From Zygnema cylindricum (Eukaryota; Streptophyta; Zygnematophyceae; Zygnematales; Zygnemataceae), in assembly GCA_037447655.1 (NCBI GenBank), contig JBBHKE010000834.1, positions 162,501 to 224,500 of the forward strand: a stretch of DNA of 62,000 nucleotides, given 5' to 3'. Both the position numbers and the translations under genes were made by a program. Positions 1 through 10,812 of this stretch are shown here, piece after piece (position 1 is the first letter of the stretch; every line of letters starts with the position of its first letter). Below the pieces are notes generated by a model, which saw nothing but the letters and a program-made list of their open reading frames with translations, was not told where the DNA came from and searched no databases.

Positions 1-1112
1 GGCCAGCGAGGATCTGATTTGGACTGTACTGTAGTGTCATGAAAGGTCCACACTCCATACAGAGCCTAGAAATGTAGTCTGACTATAGAATTTGATGCTT
101 ACTTCCATCGAATCATCCATTCTGTCATGTAGTGGCTGGCATGCGGAATTATAAATGGGTTGGTACTGTCGAGATAGAGCCAGCGTTTCGGATTGAATAT
201 AGAATGGCATTCTTGCCAGACAGGCTGGCCAACGAGTAGGGCTAACGGTCTGTCCTTTTGAAGGTCAATATTCGTACTATCTGAAAACTGTTCGTACAGG
301 AAATGATTTTCTAATAATGTTTCTGCTGAGATACGCGACGAAATGACAATATCTTATGTGACTCAGCCTGCCAACGCATTTATTAACTCGCACAGATTAA
401 ACGGCAATTTATGTTTTTAAAAAATCGTATAGAAAAACCGCGTGGTGAAGATAGTACACGTCATCCTTACCGTGGCCGGCCGCCCAAGGAAGGACCCAAA
501 CCATTAACGAAGGCGCTAGAAGACAGAAATCTGACAGAAAATACTACGTGTTGGCACAGAATTTAGGCACATGCTCGAGCTACCTCAATTGTGCAGATGA
601 CCTGTACGATACTTTTGTCGTATTTACCAGCAGTTTTTTTATGCAATGTCCGTATCTGGAGCCGTATGGACGTACATAGAAACTGGTAGTCTGGTGCCAA
701 AACACACTATCAACAATCGGACGAATAAGGGTAAATCGCCATAATAACGACGGGCTCTTTGCTGCCTCTAAAAACAAAAAAGATGACCAATAGAATCTCA
801 TCATCCTCCACTCATCGATACATACGACAGGCTGACGCGTGGCTCCTCGTTACAATGGCAAATCACCCTGAGCTTAGATTCGTCGAGCAGGTCAATTACA
901 AAAGATCGTATCCGCTCGGTCACTTCCCAGGTGGGCTCTCCAAGGTTTCATCTGAAGGACAGCTGGAATTATCCTGGACCCAGTACAACAAATTGAACTC
1001 CATTCATTGAGTTAATTAGATCCGTCGGATTTCGTGCCGCAGTCAAATCCTCTCGTTGACCTATTGTCATGACGGGGCCAATCTCAAAGCGTTGAAACAA
1101 GAAATGGACGGA
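1..1112. other. Unassigned intergenic sequence
   Basis: No reading frame here resembles a known protein; the open stretches are under 85 codons and overlap on opposite strands. I see no clear terminal inverted repeats, tRNA or exon-intron pattern. It is probably decayed repeat DNA flanking the hAT element that starts at 1121. Confidence 0.5.
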
Positions 1113-1405
1113 GCGGTTGGCAGAGGTCGCAAAAGTCAAAATTTTACATAACCGAAACCGACCGTTTTTTTTTTCAAAATCTGAGTAACCGACGCCCGAC
1201 CGGGTTATGTCACGCTCCAAAATTGTTAACCGTTAACCGACCGGCGTTTACGAAAATAAAAGTTAACCGAAACTCGATTTCTCGCGACTAACCGTGCCCG
1301 CCCGTAACCGAAAAAGTACAAAATTATCTAATGTACAACGTACGAATAAGCCAATAATTACGATTTGTCGCGTTCCCTTAGATTTGCGAAATGAATAGTG
1401 TTTAC

Positions 1406-2279
1406 TAGTGTTGGGTATCGAGGACCGTTTGCCGATATTCGATATATATCGAATTTCAGGAACCCGATAATCGATATATCGCTTCGATATATCGAATTTC
1501 AAATCATCGCGATATATTGTCTATATATCGGCAATATATCGTATCGCCTATATATCGGAGCTTTAAAAAACAAAAAAAAACAAAAAAATCTCACAGGTTA
1601 TCAAAGTCACGTGACTTCTGACAAAGTGACTGTAAAATCTTTGCCGGAAAGAAATACGGTTTTTTCCTGAAAGTAATACGGTTTTTTCCTGAAATTCAGC
1701 AGATTGAAGGAGATCTATGAGGTACATTGATGAGATACACTTGTGAAGTACACGTACGTCATGCGCAAGTACGATTTTCCATACGAAAAAGGTCGGTTTC
1801 CAGATATTTGATGATTTTTAAGATTTGATAGTCACTTACGTGGAACCACTCATATCAGAACACGTATGTAAAACTTATTTACAAACGATACTTGATGTAC
1901 CCGAGGCCTCTGTAATACATAAATTTTGTTGTCCGTACTATTACATAGACCTCCTCGTGTAACCGTACCCCAAATAAGTAATCATTATAATTATTGAATT
2001 AGTACTTTTTTGTCGGTTACATTTTGCAGCGTCTACCTTTAAGTCACGGAACGAAAATCACGGCGTACGAGGCGTATTAGAAAATTTGACTTTTTCGCTA
2101 AAATATCATATTATATAAAAAAATAAAAATATTAAATTTAAAATATTCTATATATCGCGATATATATCGCGATGATTTATGTTGGTCTCGGTACGATATA
2201 TCGAGGATTCTTCTCGATCTATATTCGATATATCGAATATCGAGAATCGTGATATGAATTTACCCGATACCCAACACTA
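1406..2279. mobile_element. hAT-like MITE with GATATATCG-rich interior
   Basis: Termini TAGTGTTGGGTATCG and CGATACCCAACACTA are perfect inverted repeats. Both flanks are GTGTTTAC (1398-1405 and 2280-2287), an exact 8-bp target duplication, so this is a hAT-type insertion. The interior is non-coding; near both ends it has many self-complementary GATATATCG motifs that can form long hairpins. It interrupts a unit of the 62-63 bp tandem repeat of the surrounding element. Confidence 0.9.
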
Positions 2280-2351
2280 GTGTTTACTAACGTGTCAGAT
2301 TTGCGACGCTTTGTCGCATTCCTTAAGATTTGAGAAATGAATAGTGTACTA

Positions 2352-3453
2352 CACAGTGAATCGTTATTAGCCTTATAAACCCTATATCGGCACCCCAAAA
2401 TTTTGACACTGATACCTTAAAGAGAACAAATTACTAGTGTTGTGTATCGGTAAGGATTTGCCGATAACCGATATGGGCCTTTTTTCGGGTATCTGATAAT
2501 CGATATATTGGTACGATATATCGACATCGGTATTATCGCCAATAAGTAGCCGATAATATCGGGTACTTATCGGCGATAATGCCGATAACGATAATTATCG
2601 GCGATAACTATACGGACCGTACAGATAAATGTACGGTATGTACACTCAACTGTACGTCATATTCTCCGGACGTGTACAAGCATAGAAAGTACTGTAGCCG
2701 CCATGAAATCTGTAGATTTTGATACGGATCCAGTAAAAACGATGTACCTTTCAGATCCGACGCCATGGCTTTGTCCCTTAATTCCTTGAAATCCACTAGG
2801 GACCTGCCACGTTTCAATCTGTCGGCTTTTTTGGCAAAAGCTGCCAAAAGAGCCATTCCGGGATGCCGGCGCTCACGCTGGCCCGTCCGTTCGTGTTTTC
2901 TCATTCCAAGTCGTCCGTTCGATTCCGGCGGCGCGCAGAATGTTATTTTGCGTCCGTTGTAATTTTGTGTCCGCCGTCCTTTTCCAGTTCCATGTTCACC
3001 AGTTTTTTAGTAAATTCCCGTACGTCGCCGTAAATTTTTTGTTCAGTTAACCGGCCAACGTTTATGCGCAGCGTTCACCGTAATAAATTGCAGTTAAACT
3101 GTAACAGAACAGATTTTTATACGTGGCATGCCACGCTATATAAAATCAATAAAATAATACAGTATGTTATAAAGTACTATTGTACGCATACTATATATTT
3201 TTCTAAGTTATCGCCGATATGGAATTTGTTGGTCCCAGACCGATATATCGGAAGCTCTGACCGTTCGATAACCGATAACTATCGGTATCGGTGTTATCGC
3301 GATAAGTTTTTTACCGATACACAACATTACAAATTACACTATTTAAGGAGATGGACCATAATCTGCCTCGTCACTTGGCACTAAATTTTAATGAATGACG
3401 CTATTTTTTTCTTTACAATAATAATTTATATAGTCTACTAACGATTCGCGGTG
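2352..3453. mobile_element. TA-target MITE (CACCGTGAATCGC family), short copy split by a hAT MITE
   Basis: The left end CACAGTGAATCGTTATTAG and right end CGATTCGCGGTG are diverged family termini, flanked by TA on both sides (2350-2351, 3454-3455). Removing the hAT insertion and one copy of its 8-bp duplication leaves about 200 bp, so this is an internally deleted copy. It sits in the tandem repeat: joining the flanks restores a normal repeat unit with a single TA, which is direct evidence for a TA target duplication as in Tc1/mariner and Stowaway-type elements. Confidence 0.8.
2435..3329. mobile_element. hAT-like MITE, second copy of the TAGTGTTG family
   Basis: Termini TAGTGTTGTGTATCGGTAA and TTACCGATACACAACATTA are near-perfect inverted repeats. 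The flanks are CAAATTAC on both sides (2427-2434, 3330-3337), an exact 8-bp duplication. The interior carries the same style of GATAA/CCGATA palindromes as the copy at 1406-2279, so both belong to one family, but they are diverged. No coding capacity. Confidence 0.9.
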
Positions 3454-3454
3454 T

Positions 3455-3602
3455 ACCGTGTCAGATTTGCGACACTTTGTCGCGTTCCCAAAGATTGTGA
3501 AATGAATAGTGTTACTACCGTGTCAGATTTGCGACGCTTTGTCGCGTTCCCTAATATCTGCGAACAAAATAGTGTTACTATTGTGTCATATTTGCGACGC
3601 TA
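3455..3602. repeat. 62-63 bp tandem repeat, more than two units; further units at 1360-1405 and 2280-2351
   Basis: Units begin at 3455, 3517 and 3580 and share GTGTCAGATTTGCGACGCTT, then GTCGCGTTCC and AATAGTGTTACT. The same unit appears before 1405, between 2280 and 2351, and after 3454. These were one continuous array before the insertions at 1406 and 2352. Confidence 0.75.
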
Positions 3603-4013
3603 ATCATGATGTCACGTACTTCCACGACACCAAAGAGTACAAAGTACAATAATGTTGGATTGTATGGACAGTACACATTTCTCATTTTTTGTGGTTTTTT
3701 AGTTGACTGACCGTAACCGACTGTTTTTTTTTTCTGGTGAATCAACCGACCGCAACCGCCCGGCCCTCAAAATTTGGCAACCGAATCCGTTCCGCATCCG
3801 GCGCGGGCGGTCGGTTAACGGTCAATCACGGTTTCGGTTGACCGTTTGCGACCTCTGGCGGTTAGGGCTATAAGTCATATCGATGGAAATAGGTGAATAG
3901 TTGATAATCGGTTTTTTGTAGGTCCTCGGTTTTAGCAATCGGTCCGAAATACATCAGATTATATCGGTCGATATTGAAGACAATCCAGTCATTGCAAATA
4001 GTACAGTACAGTA

Positions 4014-4554
4014 CACCGCCAATCGATATTAGAGTACATAACGTTAATTCGGTGCCCTTCTTTCAAAAAAAAAACTTGAAATACAATCCATAATTCTATT
4101 TTTTCCATTATTCTAATTAGGGTTTTTTTTAATTAGCGTTATTGATGGAAGTACACCGCGATGGAAACAGTGTGGCGTACGGGCAAGGTATCTCCGTATG
4201 AAATGGTACTTTTTGAATTACAAAGGCAATAAAAAGACACTTAACATTGTTGCGAACACATGTGAATGTGCACTGGAAGAAAGAGGCGCAAACTCGTCGA
4301 AAAAAATACCCTTCTCATATGTTCGTCTATCGACTGTGTGAACAGCGCGACGACGTACGAATTGTCATATTTTGTGTGGGTACACATATTAATGTAGACA
4401 TCGAAAGGGCGGGTATCTATTATTTATGACAACCCAAATTACAGTTAGGGATTAATTAGTATATATATTTAAAAAAAAAATCCCGATTAGTGTTAATAAC
4501 ACTAATTTTATTTTTACGTTATTTATTCCTTTACTCTGATAGCGATTGACGGTG
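4014..4554. mobile_element. TA-target MITE, full-length copy (541 bp)
   Basis: Starts CACCGCCAATCG and ends with the inverse CGATTGACGGTG; TA lies on both sides (4012-4013, 4555-4556). The interior is AT-rich, non-coding, and includes an internal copy of the CACCGCGATGG motif. Its length agrees with the neighbouring copy at 4588-5870 once that copy's insertion is subtracted. Confidence 0.8.
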
Positions 4555-4587
4555 TATTGTACAGTACTGTACGGCCCTGGTACAGTA

Positions 4588-5870
4588 CACCGCCAATCGC
4601 TATTAGCGTATTGGTTTCTTTAGCGTATAGGAATAATTACAATGGTTTACGCTAATTAGGAATTTGAAAAATTAAAAAAAAAACATACATTCTAATTGTT
4701 TACTAAGGGTGAAGTTCCATCATACGTTTCTGTAATTGTACGGCAAACTCTACAAACCGGGTCGATTGAGTCGATGTTCCATCACGTAGAGTCTGTAAGC
4801 CACAAGTTATAAAATGACTGGCGCCACGCAAGCTACGATCCGATATTGAATATCTTTTAGATTTTTAGCACTGACAAACTTAACTTCAAATCTTCACTTT
4901 CGTACCATGTACCTGCGTACGAGGCAATCATACAACATAACTTTTATACTTTTTGCAGACGCCAATCTGTACGCCAGCTCATTTTTTACGGTTTCTGTTT
5001 TCGAACATAACGAAAGTCCTTTGAGAGAAATAGTGTGATGAACAAAAGTTACTGAAAATAGCGTGACAAAGGAATGTTACGAAATTTCGTTTTTATTTTC
5101 GGTTGTATTTTGGAAAGCATGTGTCATGTGCAAATCTTAAGATTTTTCGTTGGTTTTCCATCATGACACGTAGCTTAATCGTCCAGGGTGTCACGATTTT
5201 TTTTTTTTCTGTATATGCCAACCCACCTCATTGAGGTGGGTTGACAATTACAGAAAAAATGAAGCGAACTCCTCACAGATGAACATATGACGGCCAGTAT
5301 TACCTCCAAGACCTTCGGAGAGTATCGGCAAGATTCTCTGTAATGTTGTTTTTCGTATAAAAACAAAATAGGGGGTACGATTTGGTACGGAGGGTCGCGG
5401 ATTTCTGTAAACTACGCCACTTTTTGCCTGATGGAACGTCACCCTAATGCTAATTTAGGTCTTTAAAAAAAAATTGTTGGTCGCAAACATGCTTACACTA
5501 ATATAGGTATTTGTACAAAATCTGACAAATTGTACACAAATCGTACGTTCACACTGTCGAAACGCGGTTGTTGGACGAATATGTGCGAACGTGATATTTG
5601 ACAGCCCGATTTCATCCCCTTTTTAGAGCGCATATTCTCATGCGTCCGCGGTTACTAAAACTCATTAATTGTACCTTTTCACTTAAAAAGGTACGATTTT
5701 GTAAGGTCTGACACTGACCGTACACCACACTATTTCAAAGACCCTACTTGGAAAAAAAACCCCAAATGGCGTAAAGAAAAAAAAACAGAATAAGTTATGC
5801 TATTTGAGAATTTGAAAGAAAAAAAGCGGGGCGGAATTAGTATACATTACGCTAATAGCGATTGGCGGTG
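4588..5870. mobile_element. TA-target MITE interrupted by a Harbinger-like MITE
   Basis: Termini CACCGCCAATCGCTATTAGCG and CGCTAATAGCGATTGGCGGTG are long inverted repeats with flanking TA (4586-4587, 5871-5872). Subtracting the nested element at 4707-5444 and its 3-bp duplication leaves 542 bp, almost the same length as the copy at 4014-4554. Confidence 0.85.
4707..5444. mobile_element. PIF/Harbinger-like MITE nested in a TA-target MITE
   Basis: Left end GGGTGAAGTTCCATCA and right end TGATGGAACGTCACCC are inverted repeats with one mismatch. The flanks are TAA at 4704-4706 and 5445-5447. A 3-bp TAA/TTA duplication with GGG-starting termini is characteristic of PIF/Harbinger and Tourist elements. 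The interior is non-coding and includes GGCGCCACG, which recurs in the element at 55259. Confidence 0.85.
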
Positions 5871-5872
5871 TA

Positions 5873-6316
5873 GCACTGGACAGAAGTGTTGCGTATTTGA
5901 CTATTTGCAGCCTCTTACCGAAAATCGGTATGCACCTTTCTTGACTTACAGATACTCGATATACAGGCTCGATATACAGAGAATAGCATGCTGGAATATT
6001 CTACAGATATATCTGCACGATGTACCGATAAGAAAACATCGCTATCATTGGCTTTGACTTAATAAGATTCCTGTACGGTATACGGTTACAGTTTGCTGAT
6101 CCGCTGATCAGAAAGTCATAAATTGTTCTGTAATTTACTGCTAAAATTTGGACTGGAGTGAAAAGTCTTGTACTTTTGGTCCTATGAGTGCGACTTTATT
6201 GTACCGAAGTTCTGCGTAGTCCAGACTGGAGTTCCGTACTTTCGTTCTACAAAGTACGGAACGGATTGTAAACGTGACATCTACACTGTAAACAGGCATA
6301 ATCCTATTAAGTATAC
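5873..6316. other. Spacer between MITEs, unassigned
   Basis: AT-rich sequence with several short GATATACAG motifs. No protein similarity, RNA gene or terminal repeats are recognisable. Confidence 0.4.
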
Positions 6317-6318
6317 TA

Positions 6319-6820
6319 CACCGCGAATCGTAATTACCGTTATGTACGCTAATTCCGTCTCCCCAAATTTGGACTCAATCACCCTAAATAGAGTACCTAA
6401 TTTTAAATTATTCTTTACATTATTTAAGGTGCTTTTGAATCAGCGTTAACAACTCTAATACAGTGCCCTTTTAAATAGTGTGGCGGATGCTAGGTGTCTG
6501 ACCGTGCAAAATTTACTTTATTAACTAAAAAAGTACAAAAAATGATACAATACTGGCTGTTATCATTTAACTGCGTTCTCACAAACGTCATAATGACTTG
6601 AAATTGTACGTTTTGTCAGATTATGTACGTCTACCTAATTTACAGTAAAGATATCAGCTCGGATAATTAGAACGGAAAGAAACCCAAATTAGAGTTATTG
6701 ATAAATTAGAGTAAATTTTGTTTTTTTATTTTAAATGATTATACAAATTAGAGTTGATAACTCTATTTTTTTCATTTTGTTACTCTAATCATTTCTTTAC
6801 TCTAATCACGATTCGCGGTG
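6319..6820. mobile_element. TA-target MITE (502 bp)
   Basis: Starts CACCGCGAATCGTAATTACC and ends CACGATTCGCGGTG, with TA flanks (6317-6318, 6821-6822). It shares the internal CCCCAAATTTGGAC segment with other family members. Non-coding. Confidence 0.8.
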
Positions 6821-6822
6821 TA

Positions 6823-7344
6823 GAACTTGAATTGCTATTAGCATTAATAACGCTAATTCGGTGCCCCCAAATTTCGACCCTCAAACCCAAAATATAATTA
6901 ATAACTCCAATTTTGTTTATACGTCAATACAGGTACTGTTTAATTCGAAATAATAACTCTAATTTAAACAATTTTTAAATAGTGTAGTGTACGAAATGCG
7001 TCATTCCGTACTGTAACTACTCGTTATTTTGTACAATCCTACAAAAATGTGTTAGCTAAAGTCGTTGACACGCGAAAAGGAGTGCGTCGACAAAAAAAAA
7101 ATTGATTCCCATAGATAAAGACGGGGGAAAATCACGCGAACCTGTTCTCACATGTTCAAACGTCGACTATGTGAACGCGGGGGTAAAATGGCTACACTAT
7201 GGGGAAAATGTACTAAGATTATAATTACTGATAAATTAGATAGATTTTTTTTTTTTTGCGAAAGGTCGTGAATCCAAATTAGAGTTATTAACTCTAATTT
7301 TTCTTTACACTAAGTATTTCTTACGCTAATAGCGATTCACGGTG
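6823..7344. mobile_element. TA-target MITE, degenerate left end
   Basis: Directly abuts the copy ending at 6820. The left terminus has lost CACCG but keeps AATTGCTATTAGC and the CGGTGCCCCCAAATTT segment. The right terminus is intact (CGCTAATAGCGATTCACGGTG). Confidence 0.65.
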
Positions 7345-7712
7345 TCTGTATTGTCCATTGTGAAATGATTATTTTAAGTTTATAACACTATATTCGCAAC
7401 CCTAAATTTTGACTCTCAAACCTAAAATAAAGTTAATACTACTAATTTTTCCATTACATTGATATAGGTATGGTTTAATTAGCGTCAATTTTACTATTTA
7501 GGACGATTTTTAAACAACGTAGTGTGGGAAATGTGTCAGTCCGTACCAAAAGTTCTTCGCCCTAAAGGACAAAAAAATTGTCAAAAGAAGGTGACGACAC
7601 TATAAATTGAGAGGTGTCGACAATGGAAAGCGCACTCATGTTTGACTCCCGCAAATAAAGACGTTGGAAAATAGCGCAAACTTGTTCTCACAAGTCCAAA
7701 CTTTGACTATGT
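7345..7712. mobile_element. Truncated copy of the TA-target MITE family
   Basis: Contains family-internal segments (CAACCCTAAATTTTGACTC followed by AATAAAGTTAAT) in the same order as in the copy beginning at 6823, but I cannot find a right terminus. The copy is probably broken at the 41-bp tandem repeat. Confidence 0.45.
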
Positions 7713-7835
7713 GACCACACACTATGGCGGCAACACTATGATAGTGTGTATTAGACCACACACTATGGCGGCAACACTTTGAGAATGTGTATCAGACCAC
7801 ACACTATGGCGGCAACACCATGAGAATGTGTATCA
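7713..7835. repeat. 41-bp tandem repeat, three units
   Basis: Units start at 7713, 7754 and 7795, each beginning GACCACACACTATGGCGGCA. The third has a few substitutions. No coding function is apparent. Confidence 0.85.
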
Positions 7836-7948
7836 TAGCTACAATAGTGTTGTTTGTGTTACCTAGAGTGAATGTTTGGTGATAGGATCGACTTTCCACT
7901 CAACGTTCACCACAAAATATTCATAACTATCGAAACAATCACATTAAA
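7836..7948. other. Unassigned spacer
   Basis: Short unassigned stretch between the 41-bp repeat and a copia LTR fragment. Nothing recognisable. Confidence 0.3.
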
Positions 7949-8958
7949 CTGTTGTTCTACAACCACCGTTGCAGGAGGAGAACCAGCAGTAGAAGTGGAA
8001 GTAGACATGAAAAACAGTGGAAACTATCAAAGTACCTACTCAACAGCCAACTTTGAACAGACACAAAATATGACTCAGATAGCCAAAATGCCTCAAATTT
8101 TTCACAATGATAAACAATACAGTAAACTGACAATTCCCAAAATTGCAGCTCAAACCACTTAGTAAACCATAAGATATGATGTCTGACATTTTCCCAAAAA
8201 ATGCCCTTAGAAAATCATATTCCCAATACTGGATGCTACAAAATTGGCTAAGTCCTAAGTTATATACTCACAGTGTGTATCTACTGATCTACACTAATTT
8301 GGGTAACCGTTACTACGGCTATTATCCTGACTAACGACAACGCATCCTACCTGTACGTCACTGTACCTCAAAACCCTAATTATTACTTTCTAAAAACATG
8401 CTTAATGGAACACTATTTTTTATTACACTAAAATACAAAACAATGTTATTCAGATATTTCCAGATATTGAACCGTACACAAAACGTTCCAAATGCTTAGT
8501 CAGCGAGAGTCGCTAAAATCCAGCCGAATGTGGTCGTGTAGTACGAAGCACCTGAGTGCTTTGTCACTGGTGGTCCCACGCGAATCACGCTTGTGGTCCC
8601 TCGTGAATCATGATGTGGTCCTAAGTGAATCGTGTCCGTTGGAACAAATTCAATCGACGATGGTACCGTCGAACTATACCATTTATTTCCGGAATACCTG
8701 GTTCAGATCCCGTTCGTCCGATCTTGCGAATCATATCGTCAATTGCGTGACGCGCGTGGCTGATTGTCGGCGCCACTCCAAAAAACCTGCATACGTTCTT
8801 TTGCCGACACGTGTCCCTGTAAAAGTACAATACACTCTATTGTACTTTTTGCTACTGTAACGCTAATTAAGGTAAATATTACAGTAGACTACTTCAAAAA
8901 ATAATCTAAGTTATTCTTACCCCTATTTACTGAAATAAAGATTTTATAAATTACAACA
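7949..8958 (-). mobile_element. Truncated copia element: LTR plus gag leader
   Basis: Closely similar to 35270-36362, the gag start, leader and 5' LTR of the minus-strand copia element there. Both contain the ATG context GTAGACATGAAAAACAG (plus-strand view), a TATATACTCA box-like segment, and short repeats of GTGGTCCCACGTGAATCACG type (8565-8635). On the minus strand the LTR begins TGTTG at 8958. The copy stops within the first codons of gag near 7949, so it is a 5'-end fragment. The LTR/leader boundary cannot be fixed because both copies continue into gag. Confidence 0.75.
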
Positions 8959-9769
8959 TAAACAACATTACATAACATTGAAATGACATTGGTAGACATT
9001 TCGGAAAAATAAACTCATAGCATTAAAAACCGTAATAACAATGTCCTATCTCCTCTATACTTTACAGGCCTATTTCCTCCAATAATTCCTTCATCTGTAA
9101 GCCAGTGCAAATCATGTCCTCCCCAATTAACATAATAAAAGATGGCGTGAAATGCGTGAGCTTGCGCTTGCTTGGAATCTTCCAGAAATCAGCCACTAGT
9201 TGACTCAATACGCAAGAACACTATTTATGGACTAAGGCCGGACTTCTTTTAGGTGGTCTCGCTAAACATTCTGGCTGTTGGGCTTCCATTAACGGTGAAC
9301 CTCCATCAAGCGAAAAGTGAGGTTCATTGTTGTAAAACACTCATTTTCGTACAGGGCTAGCTCATTTTCGTACATGGCCGTACTTTTTTTTTTCTTTTAA
9401 TAAAACATGATAACTAGAGATTCGTCAAGATTATCCAAACTTTTGGGCGACAACGTTGACCGTCCGATTATGTGTTTTTCGAAGAAAATGGTCACTTTAT
9501 CTAGTGTCTAGCTAGTCTCCTCAGAGAGGAGACTAGCTAGAGGAGACTAGCTAGACAATAGACATGTAAAATCTTAACGCGTGGAATGGTCACGTGCGAT
9601 CTAGGATAGGAACCCTACATGTGACATACACCACGCGCCTTCGGACAGGCGGGAATCTAATTCAACGAAAACCACCAAAAAATGATTGTACGTCTGTACA
9701 TCTTTTAATTTTCGAAAGGAATCTATAATCGTTGGTACGACGACGTAATACAAATGTACAAGTTGTACA
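8959..9769. other. Intergenic sequence with a hairpin and a possible exon remnant
   Basis: Mostly AT-rich. It holds the inverted repeat at 9508-9540 and, on the minus strand at about 9064-9195, an open, protein-like stretch followed by a GTAAAG donor-like site. Otherwise nothing recognisable. Confidence 0.4.
9508..9540. repeat. 15-bp perfect hairpin, one arm duplicated downstream
   Basis: CTAGCTAGTCTCCTC (9508-9522) is followed after AGA by its exact reverse complement GAGGAGACTAGCTAG (9526-9540). The same arm recurs immediately after (about 9540-9554). The surroundings give no terminator or miRNA context, so its role is unknown. Confidence 0.8.
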
Positions 9770-10812
9770 TGTAGAAATTAATGGTTTTTAAAGTATTTTC
9801 TAGGTTAGAAATAAGAAAGAAGCCGAGGCAGTCTACCTCTAACTTCTCTCTCCAACTCTCAAACTTGTCGCAGTCATTGAGAAATTGGAGAGGAAGCTAG
9901 AGCCATGGCTACCTAGGCTATCCTGAGGTTTACGGGAAATATATATTTGGGGTTTATTAAGTAAAAATATATGCGGCGGCCACAGGGTTTGAACCTGGTA
10001 CCTGCCGAACGGCAAGCTGTAGGTAGCCGGTAACCTTAGCCGTTAAGTCTTGAAGTAGTGATACGCACTATATAGTTTGATAACTATTTAAACATTAATA
10101 CGTAGGATAAATCATTTAACTATAATTGTTTACAGGATACATAGAACCGGTAGCGTAAAAGTACGAATTGCGGTACGGATAAGAAATCAATACCACGCAT
10201 TGATTTCGTAAGCGAAACAAATACTGGGCATGTATTTATTACGGCTCCGATCAAATGTGAATTTAATCGGATGGCCAGAATTAGCGCCGAGATCTCGGAA
10301 GAAGAATTCGGCGGTTTGTGGGCATCGCCACATCGGATGACACGTGGCGAAATTACATTGGATCGTGGTATCTCCGGAGATTACGGCACCGAATCCGGAT
10401 ATGACATGTGTCGACATTTAGGCCATGTTGTACAATTTCCGTACATAAAGTACACCGACAACTGTACTTTTGTGTACGGAGGAGAAATCTGATTGGTTCC
10501 GTAGATCAGTAGATAGTGTCTGTGAGAGAGATAGGATTTAGAAAAATTAGGAGATAGGATCCTCTCTCCCAGAGAGCTTCTATACAAAAGGTCAACTTTG
10601 ACCCTCATAACTTACTACTCAGGGGAACAAATTTGGAGATTCTTTTTGCTATCGACTCAAGGGAGTCTTGCTTTCATAGGGGTGCAGGTGGTCAGAGTTT
10701 TTGTCTGCCAGGGTGGCAGTTATTTTTGCTGAAACACAAAGGGGTCATGATTATCCTAGAGGCTTCTTGGAAGCTGTCCACTCTGAGGACTTATGGAGGT
10801 CTCAGAGTTTCA
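9770..10812 (+). repeat. 5' LTR of the copia element
   Basis: Begins TGTAGAAATTAATGG and ends CTCAGAGTTTCA, matching 15161-16203 at full length. At 9972-10046 the complementary strand resembles a tRNA, with a B-box-like GGTTCAAACC and a D-arm-like GGCTAAGG. A solo copy (23711-24779, minus) and a fragment (17843-18367, minus) of the same family lie in this window. Confidence 0.95.

Larger units (their letters stand above)
1121..3857. mobile_element. hAT-like non-autonomous DNA transposon, host of three nested insertions
   Basis: The left end reads CAGAGGTCGCAAA and the right end is its inverse (TTTGCGACCTCTG). The flanks are GCGGTTGG (1113-1120) and GCGGTTAG (3858-3865), an 8-bp target duplication with one mismatch. 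An 8-bp duplication and CAG-type termini are typical of the hAT superfamily. No transposase is visible. Inside are CCGACCG/AACCG-rich subterminal sequences (1130-1310 and 3710-3850), a 62-63 bp tandem repeat, and three later insertions (1406-2279, 2352-3453, 2435-3329). Without these the element would be about 0.7-0.8 kb. Confidence 0.75.

Noticed and set aside
7713-7835. CRISPR-like repeats
   Set aside because: The three 41-bp units are directly adjacent with no spacers.
9972-10046. Functional tRNA gene on the minus strand within the LTR
   Set aside because: T-arm and D-arm-like boxes are present but the 5' acceptor strand does not pair with the 3' side, so no cloverleaf closes. Treated as a tRNA-like module only.
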